A stretch of DNA of 64,000 nt from positions 1,302,001-1,366,000 of the forward strand of contig NZ_CP090366.1 in NCBI RefSeq assembly GCF_021432085.1. Reading direction: 5' to 3'. Position 1 is the first letter of the stretch; every line of letters begins with the position of its first letter. Below the pieces are notes generated by a model. That model ran no database searches. It worked only from the letters and a program-made list of their open reading frames with translations, and had not been told where the DNA came from. A program made the position numbers and the translations under genes. The stretch is from Stutzerimonas kunmingensis (GTDB lineage Bacteria > Pseudomonadota > Gammaproteobacteria > Pseudomonadales > Pseudomonadaceae). Below are positions 1-10,354 of the stretch, in pieces.

Positions 1-44
1 TAACCCCGCGCAGCGCCCGGCGTTGCGCCCGATATCAGACAGAC

Positions 45-1907
45 ATGGCCTTACTTCAGATTGCCGAGCCCGGACAAACCCCCCAGCCCCATCAGCGGCG
101 CCTGGCTGTCGGAATAGACTTGGGGACCACCAACTCCCTCGTAGCTGCCCTGCGCAGTGGTGTCACTGCGCCGTTGGCCGATGCTGATGGGCAAGTGATC
201 CTGCCGTCGGTGGTGCGCTATCACGCTGACCGCATTGAGGTTGGCGCACAAGCCAAACTTGCCGCGGCCACCGATCCGTTCAACACCATCAGTTCGGTCA
301 AACGGCTGATGGGTCGTGGGCTGGCCGATGTGAAGCAGTTGGGCGAACAGCTGCCGTACCGCTTCCGTCAGGCTGAGTCGCAAATGCCGTTCATCGAGAC
401 CGTTCAGGGCGCCAAGAGCCCTGTGGAAGTCTCGGCTGAGATCCTGCGCGCACTCCGTCAGCGTGCCGAGGCGACCCTGGGCGGTGAACTGGTCGGTGCG
501 GTGATTACCGTTCCTGCCTATTTCGACGATGCCCAGCGTCAGGCGACCAAGGACGCCGCGCGGCTCGCTGGGCTCAGCGTGCTGCGCCTGCTCAACGAGC
601 CGACCGCGGCCGCCGTCGCCTATGGTCTGGATCGTCATGCCGAAGGCGTCGTCGCGATCTACGATCTCGGAGGTGGTACCTTCGATATTTCGATTCTTCG
701 CCTGACCAAGGGCGTTTTCGAGGTGTTGGCCACTGGTGGCGACACGGCTCTGGGTGGTGATGATTTCGACCATGCCGTAGCGGACTGGATTCTCGAGCGT
801 GCCGGTGTGTCCGACGATCTCGAGCCGGGCGCGCAGCGTGAATTGCTGAAGATTGCCTGCGATGCCAAGGAGCATCTGAGTGATGTGGATGCGGTGGATG
901 TCGCGTATGCCGGCTGGTCAGGCGAGCTGCAACGCGAGACCTTCGATGCGCTGATCGAGCCGATGATTGCGCGCAGTCTCAAGTCCTGCCGGCGTGCTGT
1001 GCGGGACTCGGGTGTGGAGCTTGAGGAGATTACCGCAGTGGTCATGGTCGGCGGTTCGACCCGAGTGCCAAGAGTGCGCTCGGCAGTTGGGCAGCTGTTC
1101 GGTCGCGAGCCACTGACCGACATAGACCCTGATGAGGTTGTGGCCATTGGCGCGGCGATTCAGGCTGAAACCTTGGCTGGCAATAATCGCGATGGGGAAG
1201 AGCTGTTGCTGCTCGATGTGATCCCGCTGTCCCTCGGGCTGGAGACCATGGGCGGGCTGATGGAGAAGATCATTCCGCGCAACACCACGATTCCGGTGGC
1301 GCGCGCGCAGGACTTCACCACCTACAAAGATGGCCAGTCGGCCATGATGATTCATGTGCTGCAGGGCGAGCGCGAGCTGATCTCCGACTGCCGTTCGCTG
1401 GCTCGATTCGAGCTGCGCGGTATTCCGCCGATGGTCGCCGGGGCGGCAAAGATTCGCGTCACCTTCCAGGTCGATGCTGATGGCTTGCTCAGCGTGTCCG
1501 CGCGTGAGTTGGCATCCGGCGTGGAGGCGAGTATTCAGGTCAAGCCTTCCTATGGCCTCACCGATGGCGAAATCGCCAGGATGCTGGAGGACTCTTTCCG
1601 CAAGGCGGACGAGGACCGTGACGCCCGGGCGTTGCGTGAGCAGCTGGTTGATGCCCAGCGCCTGCTCGAGGCGGTCGAGGCTGCGCTGGCCGTCGATGGC
1701 GAGCGCTTGCTGTCTGCTGAAGAGCGCGTGGCGATCGACTCCCAGGTCGCCGAGTTGCGCGGATTGCTGGACAGCCAGGATGTGCTGGCCATCGAGCGCC
1801 AGACCAAGCGCCTGAGCCAGATCACCGACGCCTTTGCTGCGCGCCGGCTGGATTCGACCGTCAAGGCCGCGCTGGCCGGGCGGCGGCTAAACGATATCGA
1901 GGATTGA
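45..1907 (+). CDS. hscA: Fe-S cluster assembly chaperone HscA
   Basis: HscA is the specialised Hsp70 that, with the J-protein HscB, uses ATP to help release a new Fe-S cluster from the scaffold IscU to apo-proteins in the cytoplasm. The 620-residue product has the Hsp70 phosphate-binding signature GIDLGTTNS near residue 24, the DLGGGTFD motif around residue 207 and [12 protein letters not shown] around residue 334. A substrate-binding domain and helical lid follow. A length of about 620 is normal for HscA and shorter than DnaK. fdx follows after 5 bases and iscX after that, which is the usual isc operon order. Only 44 bases precede the gene in the window, so hscB is presumed to lie just outside. 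Confidence 0.97.
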   Translation: MALLQIAEPGQTPQPHQRRLAVGIDLGTTNSLVAALRSGVTAPLADADGQVILPSVVRYHADRIEVGAQAKLAAATDPFNTISSVKRLMGRGLADVKQLGEQLPYRFRQAESQMPFIETVQGAKSPVEVSAEILRALRQRAEATLGGELVGAVITVPAYFDDAQRQATKDAARLAGLSVLRLLNEPTAAAVAYGLDRHAEGVVAIYDLGGGTFDISILRLTKGVFEVLATGGDTALGGDDFDHAVADWILERAGVSDDLEPGAQRELLKIACDAKEHLSDVDAVDVAYAGWSGELQRETFDALIEPMIARSLKSCRRAVRDSGVELEEITAVVMVGGSTRVPRVRSAVGQLFGREPLTDIDPDEVVAIGAAIQAETLAGNNRDGEELLLLDVIPLSLGLETMGGLMEKIIPRNTTIPVARAQDFTTYKDGQSAMMIHVLQGERELISDCRSLARFELRGIPPMVAGAAKIRVTFQVDADGLLSVSARELASGVEASIQVKPSYGLTDGEIARMLEDSFRKADEDRDARALREQLVDAQRLLEAVEAALAVDGERLLSAEERVAIDSQVAELRGLLDSQDVLAIERQTKRLSQITDAFAARRLDSTVKAALAGRRLNDIED

Positions 1908-1912
1908 CCCAG

Positions 1913-2251
1913 ATGCCGCAGATCATTTTCCTGCCCAATGCCGACCATTGCCCTGAAGGCGCCGTTATCGAGGCGCAGACCGGCGAGACGGTGCTGGACG
2001 CCGCGCTGCGCAATGGCATCGACATCGAGCATGCATGCGAAAAATCCTGTGCCTGCACCACCTGCCACGTTGTGGTTCGCGAAGGCTTCCAGTCACTGGA
2101 AGCTTCCGATGAGCTGGAGGACGACATGCTCGACAAGGCGTGGGGGCTTGAGCCCAATTCCCGGCTGTCCTGCCAGGCAGTGGTGGCTGATGCCGATCTC
2201 GTCGTGGAGATTCCGAAGTACACAATCAATCAGGTTTCCGAAGGGCACTGA
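1913..2251 (+). CDS. fdx: ISC-type [2Fe-2S] ferredoxin
   Basis: This small electron carrier of the adrenodoxin type supplies electrons for cluster building on IscU. The 112-residue product carries the cluster ligands C42, C48 and C51 (C-x5-C-x2-C), with a fourth cysteine in the RLSCQ motif near residue 87. A further cysteine, C46, lies inside the loop, as is seen in bacterial Isc ferredoxins. I chose the ATG at 1913 because the protein then begins MPQIIFLP as in the family. A TTG nine bases upstream overlaps the hscA stop and is less likely. It lies between hscA and iscX in one transcription unit. Confidence 0.96.
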   Translation: MPQIIFLPNADHCPEGAVIEAQTGETVLDAALRNGIDIEHACEKSCACTTCHVVVREGFQSLEASDELEDDMLDKAWGLEPNSRLSCQAVVADADLVVEIPKYTINQVSEGH

Positions 2252-2262
2252 GGGTGGGCGTC

Positions 2263-2463
2263 ATGCAGCTGAAATGGAGTGACGTGCAGGAAATCGCCAT
2301 CGAGCTGGCCGAGCGCAAGACCGATGTAGATCCGCGCTATGTGAATTTCCTTGATCTGCATCGCTGGGTGGTGGAGCTTCCGGGCTTCGCCGATGAGCCC
2401 GGTCGGGGCGGCGAGAAAGTGCTCGAAGCCATCCAGTCGGCCTGGATCGAAGAGGCCGAATAG
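2263..2463 (+). CDS. iscX: Fe-S assembly protein IscX
   Basis: IscX (YfhJ) is a small acidic protein that binds the cysteine desulfurase IscS and iron and tunes cluster assembly. The 66-residue product begins MQLKWSDVQEIAIELAE and contains DPRYVNFLDLHRWV, a block well conserved in IscX proteins. It ends in an acidic helix. The start at 2263 is preferred over a GTG at 2254 because family members begin with M-x-LKW and an AGGGTGGG stretch sits just upstream. It is the last gene of the isc operon and is followed by a hairpin. Confidence 0.94.
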   Translation: MQLKWSDVQEIAIELAERKTDVDPRYVNFLDLHRWVVELPGFADEPGRGGEKVLEAIQSAWIEEAE

Positions 2464-2504
2464 AGCGGTTTCGAAGTTTTCGTTTTCCTCCGGTTGGGTG
2501 TTTC

Positions 2505-2523
2505 GGGACCGTTCGGCGGTCCC
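2505..2523 (+). terminator. Hairpin after iscX
   Basis: GGGACCG and CGGTCCC form a perfect 7-bp stem with a short TTCGG loop 41 bases after the iscX stop. It has no clear T tract, so it is a possible rather than certain terminator of the isc operon. Confidence 0.45.
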
Positions 2524-2562
2524 TGGCGCCATCCGGGCTTCTACCCTCTACCCTTATGTTTT

Positions 2563-2593
2563 TTGACATGAACCCGCGTATAATCCGCGGGTT
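2563..2593 (+). promoter_or_regulatory. ndk promoter with palindromic -10 region
   Basis: A perfect TATAAT (2579–2584) lies about 50 bases before ndk. A perfect TTGACA (2563–2568) is only 10 bp upstream of it, too close to act as a standard -35 for this -10. The TATAAT is flanked by perfect 8-bp inverted arms, AACCCGCG (2571–2578) and CGCGGGTT (2586–2593). Promoter activity is inferred from the -10 and from position. Confidence 0.6.
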
Positions 2594-2631
2594 TACTCGT
2601 TCGCTTTAACCCATCAGTTTTGGAGTCCTAC

Positions 2632-3063
2632 ATGGCCCTGCAACGCACCTTCTCCATCATCAAGCCCGACGCTGTCGCCAAGAACGTCATCGGCGAAATC
2701 ACTACCCGTTTCGAGAAGGCCGGCCTGCGCGTCGTCGCTTCCAAGATGGTTCAGCTGTCCGAGCGCGAAGCGGCTGGCTTCTACGCCGAGCACAGCGAGC
2801 GTGGCTTCTTCAAGGATCTGGTTGCTTTCATGACTTCCGGTCCAGTCATCGTTCAGGTTCTGGAAGGCGAAGACGCCATCGCCAAGAACCGTGAGCTGAT
2901 GGGCGCCACCAACCCGAAAGAAGCTGCTGCCGGCACCATCCGCGCTGATTTCGCCGTTTCCATCGACGAGAACGCCGTGCACGGTTCCGATTCGGAAGCT
3001 TCCGCTGCTCGTGAAATCGCTTACTTCTTTGCTGCCACCGAAGTGTGCGCACGCATTCGCTGA
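2632..3063 (+). CDS. ndk: Nucleoside diphosphate kinase
   Basis: Ndk transfers the gamma phosphate of ATP to other nucleoside diphosphates by way of a phosphohistidine, keeping the (d)NTP pools balanced. The 143-residue product is the normal bacterial length. It starts [18 protein letters not shown] and has the active-site block around H117 (NAVHGSDS). The ATG at 2632 is used because it follows a TGGAGT ribosome-binding site and gives the family N-terminus. The gene has its own promoter region and is followed 19 bases later by rlmN. Confidence 0.98.
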   Translation: MALQRTFSIIKPDAVAKNVIGEITTRFEKAGLRVVASKMVQLSEREAAGFYAEHSERGFFKDLVAFMTSGPVIVQVLEGEDAIAKNRELMGATNPKEAAAGTIRADFAVSIDENAVHGSDSEASAAREIAYFFAATEVCARIR

Positions 3064-3082
3064 TTGAGCGAAGGTGAATTCA

Positions 3083-4231
3083 ATGATTGCCACGACCGGT
3101 AAAGTGAATCTGCTCGGGCTTACCCAGTCGCAACTGGAGAGCTTCTTCGAGTCCATCGGGGAGAAGCGTTTTCGCGCCGGTCAGGTGATGAAGTGGATTC
3201 ACCATTTTGGTGTCGATGATTTCGACGCCATGAGCAATCTCGGCAAGGCCTTGCGCGAAAAGCTCAAGGCCTGCGCCGAGATTCGCGGCCCGGAGGTCGT
3301 CAGTGAAGACATCTCCAGCGACGGCACCCGCAAATGGGTCGTGCGTGTCGCCTCGGGCAGCTGTGTGGAAACTGTGTACATCCCCCAGGGCGGACGTGGA
3401 ACGCTGTGCGTGTCCTCGCAGGCCGGATGTGCGCTGGATTGCAGTTTCTGTTCCACCGGCAAGCAGGGCTTCAACAGCAACCTGACAGCGGCCGAGGTGA
3501 TCGGTCAGGTCTGGATTGCTAACAAATCATTCGGCTCCATCCCGGCGAAAATCGATCGCGCGATCACCAACGTGGTGATGATGGGGATGGGCGAGCCGTT
3601 ACTGAATTTCGACAACGTCGTCGCTGCCATGCACATCATGATGGACGACCTTGGTTACGGGATTTCCAAGCGCAAGGTGACGCTCTCGACCTCCGGCGTC
3701 GTGCCGATGATCGACGAGCTGGCCAAGGTCATCGACGTTTCTCTGGCATTGTCGCTGCACGCACCCAACGATGCGTTGCGCGATCAGTTGGTGCCGATCA
3801 ACAAGAAGTACCCGCTGGACATGCTGCTGGCGGCATGCAAGGGCTATATCTCGAGGCTTGGCGAGAAGCGCGTGCTGACCATCGAGTACACCCTGCTCAA
3901 GGGCATCAACGATCAGCCCGAACATGCCGAGCAGATGATCACGTTGCTGGCGGATATCCCGTGCAAGATCAATCTGATCCCGTTCAATCCGTTCCCTCAC
4001 TCCGGATATGAGCGGCCGAGCAACAATGCCATCCGCCGTTTTCAGGACATCCTGCACAAAGGTGGGCACAATGTAACGGTGCGTACCACCCGCGGCGAAG
4101 ACATCGACGCGGCTTGCGGTCAGCTCGTCGGCCAGGTGCTGGACCGGACGCGTCGAAGCGAGAGATACATCGCTGTGCGTGAGCTACAGAGCGAGCCAGG
4201 TGCGGCGCAAACTGCTTCGAACCGATCCTGA
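3083..4231 (+). CDS. rlmN: 23S rRNA (A2503-C2)/tRNA (A37-C2) methyltransferase RlmN
   Basis: RlmN is a radical-SAM enzyme that methylates C2 of A2503 in 23S rRNA and of A37 in some tRNAs. The 382-residue protein has the radical-SAM cluster motif C-x3-C-x2-C at C116, C120 and C123, the [14 protein letters not shown] block and a C-terminal region with the conserved [12 protein letters not shown] segment, which carries the second catalytic cysteine. The ATG at 3083 follows an AAGG ribosome-binding site; a GTG at 3074 is in frame but less likely. It lies between ndk and pilF, the usual Pseudomonas order. Confidence 0.97.
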   Translation: MIATTGKVNLLGLTQSQLESFFESIGEKRFRAGQVMKWIHHFGVDDFDAMSNLGKALREKLKACAEIRGPEVVSEDISSDGTRKWVVRVASGSCVETVYIPQGGRGTLCVSSQAGCALDCSFCSTGKQGFNSNLTAAEVIGQVWIANKSFGSIPAKIDRAITNVVMMGMGEPLLNFDNVVAAMHIMMDDLGYGISKRKVTLSTSGVVPMIDELAKVIDVSLALSLHAPNDALRDQLVPINKKYPLDMLLAACKGYISRLGEKRVLTIEYTLLKGINDQPEHAEQMITLLADIPCKINLIPFNPFPHSGYERPSNNAIRRFQDILHKGGHNVTVRTTRGEDIDAACGQLVGQVLDRTRRSERYIAVRELQSEPGAAQTASNRS

Positions 4232-4236
4232 GGGGG

Positions 4237-5001
4237 ATGCTGATGATTTTGCGCGCTGCGCTGCTGCTTCTACTGACCGGCCTGTTGGCCGGTTGTGTGT
4301 CTTCTGGATCCACTGATCCGCTGAGAACCGACGAAGGTCGCCAGCAGGCCCGCGACGCCTATATTCAATTGGGGATCGGCTACCTGCAGCAGGGCGCCGC
4401 CGCGCGCGCCAAGACGCCACTGCGCAAGGCTCTCGAAATTGATCCGAACAGCGCCGATGCACACGCCGCCCTGGCTTTGGTATTCCAGACCGAAATGGAA
4501 AACGACCTGGCCGACAAGCACTACCGTGAAGCGCTCTCCAGTCGCAAGGACGCCCGCATACTCAACAACTACGGCAGCTTTCTGTTCGAGCAGAAGCGCT
4601 ACCCCGAAGCCATGGAGCGTTTCCGTCAGGCTTCCGAAGACAACATGTATTCCGAGCGGGCTCGGGTCTTTCAGAATCTGGGTATGACTGCACTGCAGTT
4701 GGGCCAGCGTGAAGAGGCCGAACTCCATTTCACCCGCTCGCTGCGCCTCGACAGTCGCCAGCCCCGCGCGTTGCTCGAGCTTGCACTCATGGCCTTCGAG
4801 GACAAGCAATACGTTCCAGCCAAGCGTTACTACGATAGCTTCAGCCAACTGGCCGAGCAGAACGCACGGAGTCTGCTGCTCGGTATCCGTCTGGCCAACA
4901 TCCATCAGGACCGCGACACTGCTGCAAGCCTCGCGTTGCAGCTGAGGCGGCTGTATCCCGGTACGGATGAATACAAGCAATATCTTTCGGAGCAACGATG
5001 A
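4237..5001 (+). CDS. pilF: Type IV pilus biogenesis/stability lipoprotein PilF (PilW)
   Basis: This outer-membrane pilotin lipoprotein is needed for multimerisation and outer-membrane localisation of the type IVa secretin PilQ. The 254-residue product has a lipoprotein signal ending in the lipobox LAGC (C20) and is then almost entirely tetratricopeptide repeats (about residues 40–235). It follows rlmN by 5 bases and its stop overlaps the rodZ start by four bases (ATGA), so the two are probably translated together. The ATG at 4243 is an alternative start with the same signal peptide. It serves the conventional type IVa pilus rather than the MSHA locus found at 45.7–63 kb, as far as its family is known. 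Confidence 0.9.
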   Translation: MLMILRAALLLLLTGLLAGCVSSGSTDPLRTDEGRQQARDAYIQLGIGYLQQGAAARAKTPLRKALEIDPNSADAHAALALVFQTEMENDLADKHYREALSSRKDARILNNYGSFLFEQKRYPEAMERFRQASEDNMYSERARVFQNLGMTALQLGQREEAELHFTRSLRLDSRQPRALLELALMAFEDKQYVPAKRYYDSFSQLAEQNARSLLLGIRLANIHQDRDTAASLALQLRRLYPGTDEYKQYLSEQR

Positions 5002-6005
5002 CCGCGCCGCACCAAGAATCCGCTGCACCGATGGGCAACAACCCCGGCGAGACGCTGCGTATAGCTCGCGAAGACAAGGGCTGGCCGCTGTCTGCAGTTG
5101 CACAGCAGCTGAATCTCACCGAGCGCTCGCTGGCTCGCATCGAGGCCGGCGATTTCAGTCAGTTGCCAGGGCACACCTTTGCCCGGGGTTACGTTCGTGC
5201 CTATGCCAAGTTGCTGGGGTTGGATCAGAATCGCCTGGTTCAGGAGTTCGACCTGCACACCGGTACCAACGCTTCTGGAAGCAACGTCAACAGCCTGGGG
5301 CGCATCGAAGAGCCCGGCCGTCTGTCGCGAAGCTTCATGCGTTTCTTCGGCTTTGCCTTGTTGCTGCTCCTGGCTGCAGTCGCCTGGTATTGGTGGCAGG
5401 AACGCATGGCTCGAGAGGCCACGACGCCACCGGTGTCGGCGCTGGAGCGAATCGAAGTGGAAGGCGCGGATGGAACCACCGAGATCCATCTGCTTGATCG
5501 CGCTGACGAGGGTGCCGAGCAGCAGAGCGAACAGCCAGTCGAGCAAACAGCACCGCTAGCCGATTCGAACGAGAGTGAAGCGATCGAGTCTGAGCAACAG
5601 GCGCCAGCCACCACTGATGTGCAGGGCACCATCACCGAGCCGGCGGGCGAGGCCGCGGAGTCTCTGCCGCTGACGCTGCCTGACAGCCCCACGCAAAGCG
5701 CTGACGCAACGGCCTCCCAGGCTCCCACGAGTGCCTCGAACGACACCGCCCCGCCAGTAGCCGGCGAGGCGCAGCTGGAGCTGAGTTTCACCGCCGATTG
5801 CTGGACGCGAGTCAGCGATGCCGACGGACGAGTACTGTTCAGCGCGCTGGCCAAGGCCGGGACCAGCAGGGCGGTCAGCGGCAAGGCACCATTGGACGTA
5901 CATCTGGGCTACGCTCGCGGCGCCCAACTCAGTTACAACGGCGAAGCTGTGAACCTCGCCTCTCATATGCGCGGCGAGACAGCGCGCCTCAAGCTCGGAC
6001 AGTAA
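4998..6005 (+). CDS. rodZ: Cytoskeleton protein RodZ
   Basis: RodZ is a single-pass inner-membrane protein that links the MreB cytoskeleton to the cell-wall elongation machinery. The 335-residue product has an N-terminal helix-turn-helix domain (about residues 18–85, with [21 protein letters not shown]), one membrane segment (about 115–133), a long acidic, Ala/Thr/Gln-rich periplasmic linker (about 150–250) and a C-terminal DUF4115 domain with the [15 protein letters not shown] motif. It overlaps pilF by four bases and ispG follows after 7 bases. The linker is low complexity, as in other RodZ proteins. Confidence 0.93.
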   Translation: MTAPHQESAAPMGNNPGETLRIAREDKGWPLSAVAQQLNLTERSLARIEAGDFSQLPGHTFARGYVRAYAKLLGLDQNRLVQEFDLHTGTNASGSNVNSLGRIEEPGRLSRSFMRFFGFALLLLLAAVAWYWWQERMAREATTPPVSALERIEVEGADGTTEIHLLDRADEGAEQQSEQPVEQTAPLADSNESEAIESEQQAPATTDVQGTITEPAGEAAESLPLTLPDSPTQSADATASQAPTSASNDTAPPVAGEAQLELSFTADCWTRVSDADGRVLFSALAKAGTSRAVSGKAPLDVHLGYARGAQLSYNGEAVNLASHMRGETARLKLGQ

Positions 6006-6012
6006 GCTGACC

Positions 6013-7125
6013 ATGCATTCCGAATCTCCTATCAAGCGTCGCCAATCCCGCAAGATCTGGGTGGGCAATGTGCCGGTCGGTGGTGATGCGCCGATTTCCG
6101 TACAGAGCATGACCAATACCGAGACCTGTGATGTCGAGGCGACGGTTGCGCAGATCCAGCGCCTGGCCAATGCAGGCGCCGATATCGTCAGGGTTTCAGT
6201 GCCTTCCATGGAGGCTGCCGAGGCCTTTGGGCGCATCAAGCAACTGGTGCAGTTGCCGTTGGTGGCCGACATCCATTTCGATTATCAGATCGCTCTGCGC
6301 GTGGCCGAGCTCGGCGTTGATTGCCTGCGCATCAATCCGGGCAATATCGGTCGCGAAGATCGCGTGCGCGCGGTGGTCGATGCGGCGCGCGACAAGGGCA
6401 TCCCGATCCGCATCGGGGTGAATGCCGGTTCGCTGGAAAAGGACCTGCAGAAAAAGTACGGCGAGCCGACCCCGCAGGCGCTGGTGGAGTCCGCCCTGCG
6501 CCATGTCGATCATCTCGATCGCCTGGACTTCCAGGACTTCAAGGTCAGCGTCAAGGCTTCCGATGTATTCATGGCGGTCGAGGCCTATCGGTTGCTGGCC
6601 GGGCAGATCGAACAGCCGCTGCACCTGGGCATTACCGAGGCGGGTGGACTGCGTTCCGGCACTGTGAAGTCCGCGGTCGGGCTGGGCATGCTGCTCGCTG
6701 AAGGCATCGGTGACACCATTCGCGTGTCGCTGGCGGCCGACCCTGTCGAGGAAATCAAGGTCGGCTTCGATATCCTCAAGTCGCTGCGTCTGCGTTCACG
6801 TGGTATCAACTTCATTGCCTGCCCGAGCTGCTCGCGGCAGAACTTCGATGTGGTCAAGACCATGAACGAGCTGGAAACCCGCGTGGAAGACCTGCTGGTA
6901 CCGATGGACGTTGCCGTGATCGGTTGCGTGGTGAACGGTCCAGGAGAGGCGAAGGAGGCCCATGTCGGGTTGACCGGTGGCAGCCCTAACAACCTGGTCT
7001 ACATCGACGGCAAGCCGGCGCAAAAACTGAACAACGAAAATCTCGTCGATGAGCTGGAGCAGCTCATCCGACGCAAGGCCGCCGAGAAGCTCGCGGCCGA
7101 CGCGGCGGTCATCGCGCGCAGCTGA
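6013..7125 (+). CDS. ispG: 4-hydroxy-3-methylbut-2-enyl diphosphate synthase (IspG)
   Basis: IspG (GcpE) is the [4Fe-4S] enzyme of the MEP isoprenoid pathway that converts MEcPP to HMBPP. The 370-residue product shows the TIM-barrel blocks [11 protein letters not shown] and RINPGNIG. The C-terminal cluster-binding cysteines are in [10 protein letters not shown] and [12 protein letters not shown]. Length and sequence are typical of the proteobacterial enzyme. It sits between rodZ and hisS with short spacers, as in other gammaproteobacteria. Confidence 0.98.
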   Translation: MHSESPIKRRQSRKIWVGNVPVGGDAPISVQSMTNTETCDVEATVAQIQRLANAGADIVRVSVPSMEAAEAFGRIKQLVQLPLVADIHFDYQIALRVAELGVDCLRINPGNIGREDRVRAVVDAARDKGIPIRIGVNAGSLEKDLQKKYGEPTPQALVESALRHVDHLDRLDFQDFKVSVKASDVFMAVEAYRLLAGQIEQPLHLGITEAGGLRSGTVKSAVGLGMLLAEGIGDTIRVSLAADPVEEIKVGFDILKSLRLRSRGINFIACPSCSRQNFDVVKTMNELETRVEDLLVPMDVAVIGCVVNGPGEAKEAHVGLTGGSPNNLVYIDGKPAQKLNNENLVDELEQLIRRKAAEKLAADAAVIARS

Positions 7126-7141
7126 TCTTTAAGGAATCCCA

Positions 7142-8431
7142 TTGAGCAAGTCCCTGCAAGCCATTCGTGGCATGAACGACATCCTGCCTGCGCAGACCCC
7201 GACCTGGCGTTATCTGGAAAGCACCTTCGCGCAACTGCTCGACAGCTACGGCTACAGCGAGATTCGCCTGCCTATCCTGGAGTTCACCGACCTCTTCGCT
7301 CGCGGCATCGGTGAAGGCACCGACGTGGTCGACAAGGAGATGTACACCTTCCTCGATCGCAACGAAGAGTCGCTGACCCTGCGTCCTGAAGGCACTGCCG
7401 GCTGTGTGCGCGCCGTGCTCGAGCATGGCATGACCGGTGGCGGTCAGGTGCAGAAGCTCTGGTACACCGGGCCGATGTTTCGTTATGAGAAGCCGCAGAA
7501 GGGCCGCTATCGGCAGTTCCACCAGATCGGCGTGGAAGTCTTCAACCAGCCTGGGCCTGATGTCGACGCCGAGCTGATCGTGATGACGGCGCGCCTGTGG
7601 AAGCAGCTCGGCCTGGCCGACGCTGTAACGCTGCAGCTCAACAGCCTGGGCTCCAGCGAAGCACGTGCGCGCTACCGCGATGCGCTGGTGGCCTACCTGC
7701 AGCAGCGTTTCGATCAGCTCGACGAGGACAGCCAGCGGCGCCTGACGACCAATCCGCTGCGTATTCTCGACAGCAAGAATGCCCAGACTCAGGCGCTGCT
7801 GGCCGATGCACCGACGCTGCATGACTACCTCGACGATGAGTCGCGCGTGCATTTCGAAGGCCTGAAGGCGCGCCTCGATGCAGTCGGCATCGCCTACGAA
7901 ATCAACCCGAAGCTGGTGCGTGGTCTGGATTACTACGGTCGAACCGTGTTCGAGTGGGTTACCGACAAACTGGGCTCGCAGGGCACCGTCTGCGCTGGCG
8001 GCCGTTACGATGGCCTGATCAGTCAGTTTGGCGGTAAGCCTACCCCGGGTGTCGGCTTCGCCATGGGCGTCGAGCGCCTGGTGCTGCTGCTGGAAACCCT
8101 TGGTCTGGTGCCGGACGCCCTGAGCCCGGCGCCGCATGCCTATATCTGCGCATTCGGTGAGCCTGCTGAGCTGGCAGCACTGGCTCTGGCCGAGCGCCTG
8201 CGCGATATGCTGCCAGGGCTGCGCCTGCTGGTGAACGCCGGTGGCGGCAGTTTCAAGAGTCAGTTCAAGAAAGCGGACAAGAGCGGCGCGCGCTTTGCGC
8301 TGATCCTAGGTGACGACGAACTGGCAGGGCGCGTGGTAGGTTGCAAGCCGCTACGCGACGACAGCGAGCAACAAAGCATTGCCTGGGATGCTCTGCCCGA
8401 GCGTCTGGCTGCCTGCCTCGAGCAGGTCTGA
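7142..8431 (+). CDS. hisS: Histidyl-tRNA synthetase
   Basis: HisRS is a class II synthetase that charges tRNA-His. The 429-residue product has the motif-2 region [20 protein letters not shown], the histidine-A motif [15 protein letters not shown] and motif 3 [11 protein letters not shown], followed by the C-terminal anticodon-binding domain. The best start is a TTG at 7142, preceded by AAGGAA, which gives the family N-terminus [14 protein letters not shown]. No ATG lies in a better place; a rare start may lower translation slightly. A YfgM-like gene follows 27 bases later. Confidence 0.97.
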   Translation: MSKSLQAIRGMNDILPAQTPTWRYLESTFAQLLDSYGYSEIRLPILEFTDLFARGIGEGTDVVDKEMYTFLDRNEESLTLRPEGTAGCVRAVLEHGMTGGGQVQKLWYTGPMFRYEKPQKGRYRQFHQIGVEVFNQPGPDVDAELIVMTARLWKQLGLADAVTLQLNSLGSSEARARYRDALVAYLQQRFDQLDEDSQRRLTTNPLRILDSKNAQTQALLADAPTLHDYLDDESRVHFEGLKARLDAVGIAYEINPKLVRGLDYYGRTVFEWVTDKLGSQGTVCAGGRYDGLISQFGGKPTPGVGFAMGVERLVLLLETLGLVPDALSPAPHAYICAFGEPAELAALALAERLRDMLPGLRLLVNAGGGSFKSQFKKADKSGARFALILGDDELAGRVVGCKPLRDDSEQQSIAWDALPERLAACLEQV

Positions 8432-8458
8432 GACTAAGCGAATGAAAGGAGTGACAGC

Positions 8459-9100
8459 GTGACCTCGGGTACCGAAGAAGAAACACTGGCGCAGATCAAA
8501 GACTGGTGGCAGCGCAACGGCAAGCCTCTTCTGTTTGGGGCTGTGCTCGCTCTGGTCTTGGTGTTCGGCTGGCAATTCTGGCAGAACCATCAGGTCAACC
8601 AGGCGCAGGGTGCCTCGGTGATCTATCAGCAGCTGCTCGGCGCAGCGCTGGAAGAAGGTGAAGCCGATGCGGCGGAAGTTGCGCGATTGGGCAATCTGCT
8701 GAAGAAAGATTTCGCCGGCACGCATTATGCGCAGTACGGCAGCCTGTTCGTGGCGAAGGTGGCGGTCGAGTCGGGGCGGTTGGACGAAGCGGCTAGCGAG
8801 CTTCGCGCCGTGGTCGACAAGCCCGCCGACAAGACGCTGGACGAGCTGGCTCGTCAGCGTCTGGCACGCGTTCTGGCTGCGCAGGACAAGGCAGAAGAAG
8901 CGCTCAAGCTGCTGGACGGCAAGGCTGATCAGGCCTTCGCTGCCAGTCGCGAGGAACTGCGCGGCGATCTGCTGGTGCAGCTTGGCCGACGCGACGAGGC
9001 ACATGCGGCCTACACCGCGGCGAAAGAGTCGCTGTCCCAGGATGCGGCCATCGGTGGTCTGCAAATGAAGCTGGATGATCTGGCCCGAGGGGAGGCGTAA
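8459..9100 (+). CDS. yfgM: YfgM-like inner-membrane tetratricopeptide protein
   Basis: YfgM is an ancillary partner of the SecYEG translocon and of periplasmic chaperones. The 213-residue product has a short cytoplasmic N-terminus (TEEETLAQIKDWWQRNGKPLL), one membrane segment (about residues 24–43) and a periplasmic TPR_21 domain with repeats to the end. The start is a GTG at 8459 after an AAAGGAG ribosome-binding site. The order hisS–yfgM–bamB–der is conserved in gammaproteobacteria. The precise role in this organism is inferred from family and context. Confidence 0.88.
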   Translation: MTSGTEEETLAQIKDWWQRNGKPLLFGAVLALVLVFGWQFWQNHQVNQAQGASVIYQQLLGAALEEGEADAAEVARLGNLLKKDFAGTHYAQYGSLFVAKVAVESGRLDEAASELRAVVDKPADKTLDELARQRLARVLAAQDKAEEALKLLDGKADQAFAASREELRGDLLVQLGRRDEAHAAYTAAKESLSQDAAIGGLQMKLDDLARGEA

Positions 9101-9103
9101 ACG

Positions 9104-10252
9104 ATGCGCTGGAAGACTGCAGCATTGCTGACCCTGGCCGTACTGGCCGCGGGTTGTAGCAGCAAGGACACTAAAGAGCCGGAACCGGCGGAGCTGACCA
9201 AGTTCGAGGCGGAAATCTCCTTGAAGAAGGAGTGGAGTCGTTCGATCGGTGAAGGGCAGGGCAAGACCTACAACCTGCTGACGCCGGTGGTGTATGGCGA
9301 CCAGATTTACGCCGCCGATGTCGAAGGGCTGGTGGTATCCATGGATCGCCTGACCGGCAAGGTCAACTGGAAGAAGAAGCTTGATACGCCGGTTTCCGGC
9401 GGGGTAGGCGCCGGGTACGGCCTGGTGCTGGTTGGCACCCTGCGCGGTGAAGTGCTGGCGCTGGACGTCAGCACGGGCGAGGAGCGCTGGCGCAGTCAGG
9501 TCAGCAGTGAAGTGCTGGCTGCCCCGGCCGTCAATGGCGACATCGTTCTGGTGCAGACGCAGGACGATCGGCTGATCGCGCTGGAGATGGATACCGGCGC
9601 GCAGCGCTGGAGCTACGAGAGCTCTCCTGCGGTGCTGACGCTACGCGGGACCGGCGCACCGCTGCTGACCAATCAGCTGGCCGTTGCCGGCCTGTCCAGC
9701 GGCAAAGTGGTCGCACTGGATACCCGTCGTGGGCTTCCGGTCTGGGAGCAGCGCGTTGCCATTCCGCAAGGACGTTCGGAGCTTGAGCGGGTCGTCGATA
9801 TCGACGGTGGTCTGCTGCTATCCGGTGGCACGCTCTACGTCACCAGCTATCAGGGCCGTGCCGCGGCACTGGAACTGGAAAGTGGTCGTGTCCTATGGCA
9901 GCGCGATGCGTCCAGCTATTCGGGTGCTGCTCTCGGCTACGGTAGCGTTTACCTGAGCCTTGCCGACGGCACTGTCGAGGGGATCGACGAGCGCTCCACG
10001 ACTGCTCTGTGGCGCAACGAGTCCATGGCGCGCCGCCAGCTTTCGGCTCCCGCAGTATTTTCCAGCTATGTTGTGGTGGGTGACATCGAAGGCTATCTGC
10101 ACCTGCTGAGCCAGGTCGATGGTCGTTTCGTCGCTCGCGAGCGTATCGACAGCTCTGGCGTCCGCGCCCGTCCGGTAGTCGAGGGCGACTGGCTGTATGC
10201 CTTCGGCAATGACGGCAAGCTGGTGGCGTTGACTATCCGTCAGGCTGACTGA
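9104..10252 (+). CDS. bamB: Outer-membrane protein assembly factor BamB
   Basis: BamB is a lipoprotein of the BAM complex that inserts beta-barrel proteins in the outer membrane. The 382-residue product has a lipoprotein signal with lipobox LAAGC (C18) and an eight-bladed PQQ-type beta-propeller. Repeats such as LDTRRGLPVWEQRV and LDVSTGEERWRSQV are visible along the chain. It begins three bases after the yfgM-like stop. Two hairpins follow before der. Confidence 0.96.
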   Translation: MRWKTAALLTLAVLAAGCSSKDTKEPEPAELTKFEAEISLKKEWSRSIGEGQGKTYNLLTPVVYGDQIYAADVEGLVVSMDRLTGKVNWKKKLDTPVSGGVGAGYGLVLVGTLRGEVLALDVSTGEERWRSQVSSEVLAAPAVNGDIVLVQTQDDRLIALEMDTGAQRWSYESSPAVLTLRGTGAPLLTNQLAVAGLSSGKVVALDTRRGLPVWEQRVAIPQGRSELERVVDIDGGLLLSGGTLYVTSYQGRAAALELESGRVLWQRDASSYSGAALGYGSVYLSLADGTVEGIDERSTTALWRNESMARRQLSAPAVFSSYVVVGDIEGYLHLLSQVDGRFVARERIDSSGVRARPVVEGDWLYAFGNDGKLVALTIRQAD

Positions 10253-10269
10253 CCGCAAGTTGCGCCCAC

Positions 10270-10329
10270 GGCTCCGCCTGGCGGAGCCCTGAATATTCGG
10301 CCGCTGCAATGCAGCGGCCTTCGTGTTTT
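10270..10329 (+). terminator. Tandem hairpins between bamB and der
   Basis: The first hairpin pairs GGCTCCGCC with GGCGGAGCC (10270–10288). The second pairs GGCCGCTGC with GCAGCGGCC around an AAT loop (10299–10319) and is followed by TTCGTGTTTT, so it resembles an intrinsic terminator. Der may therefore be partly uncoupled from the upstream genes. Confidence 0.7.
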
Positions 10330-10354
10330 CTGAAATATCGCAGTGGAGAGCCGC

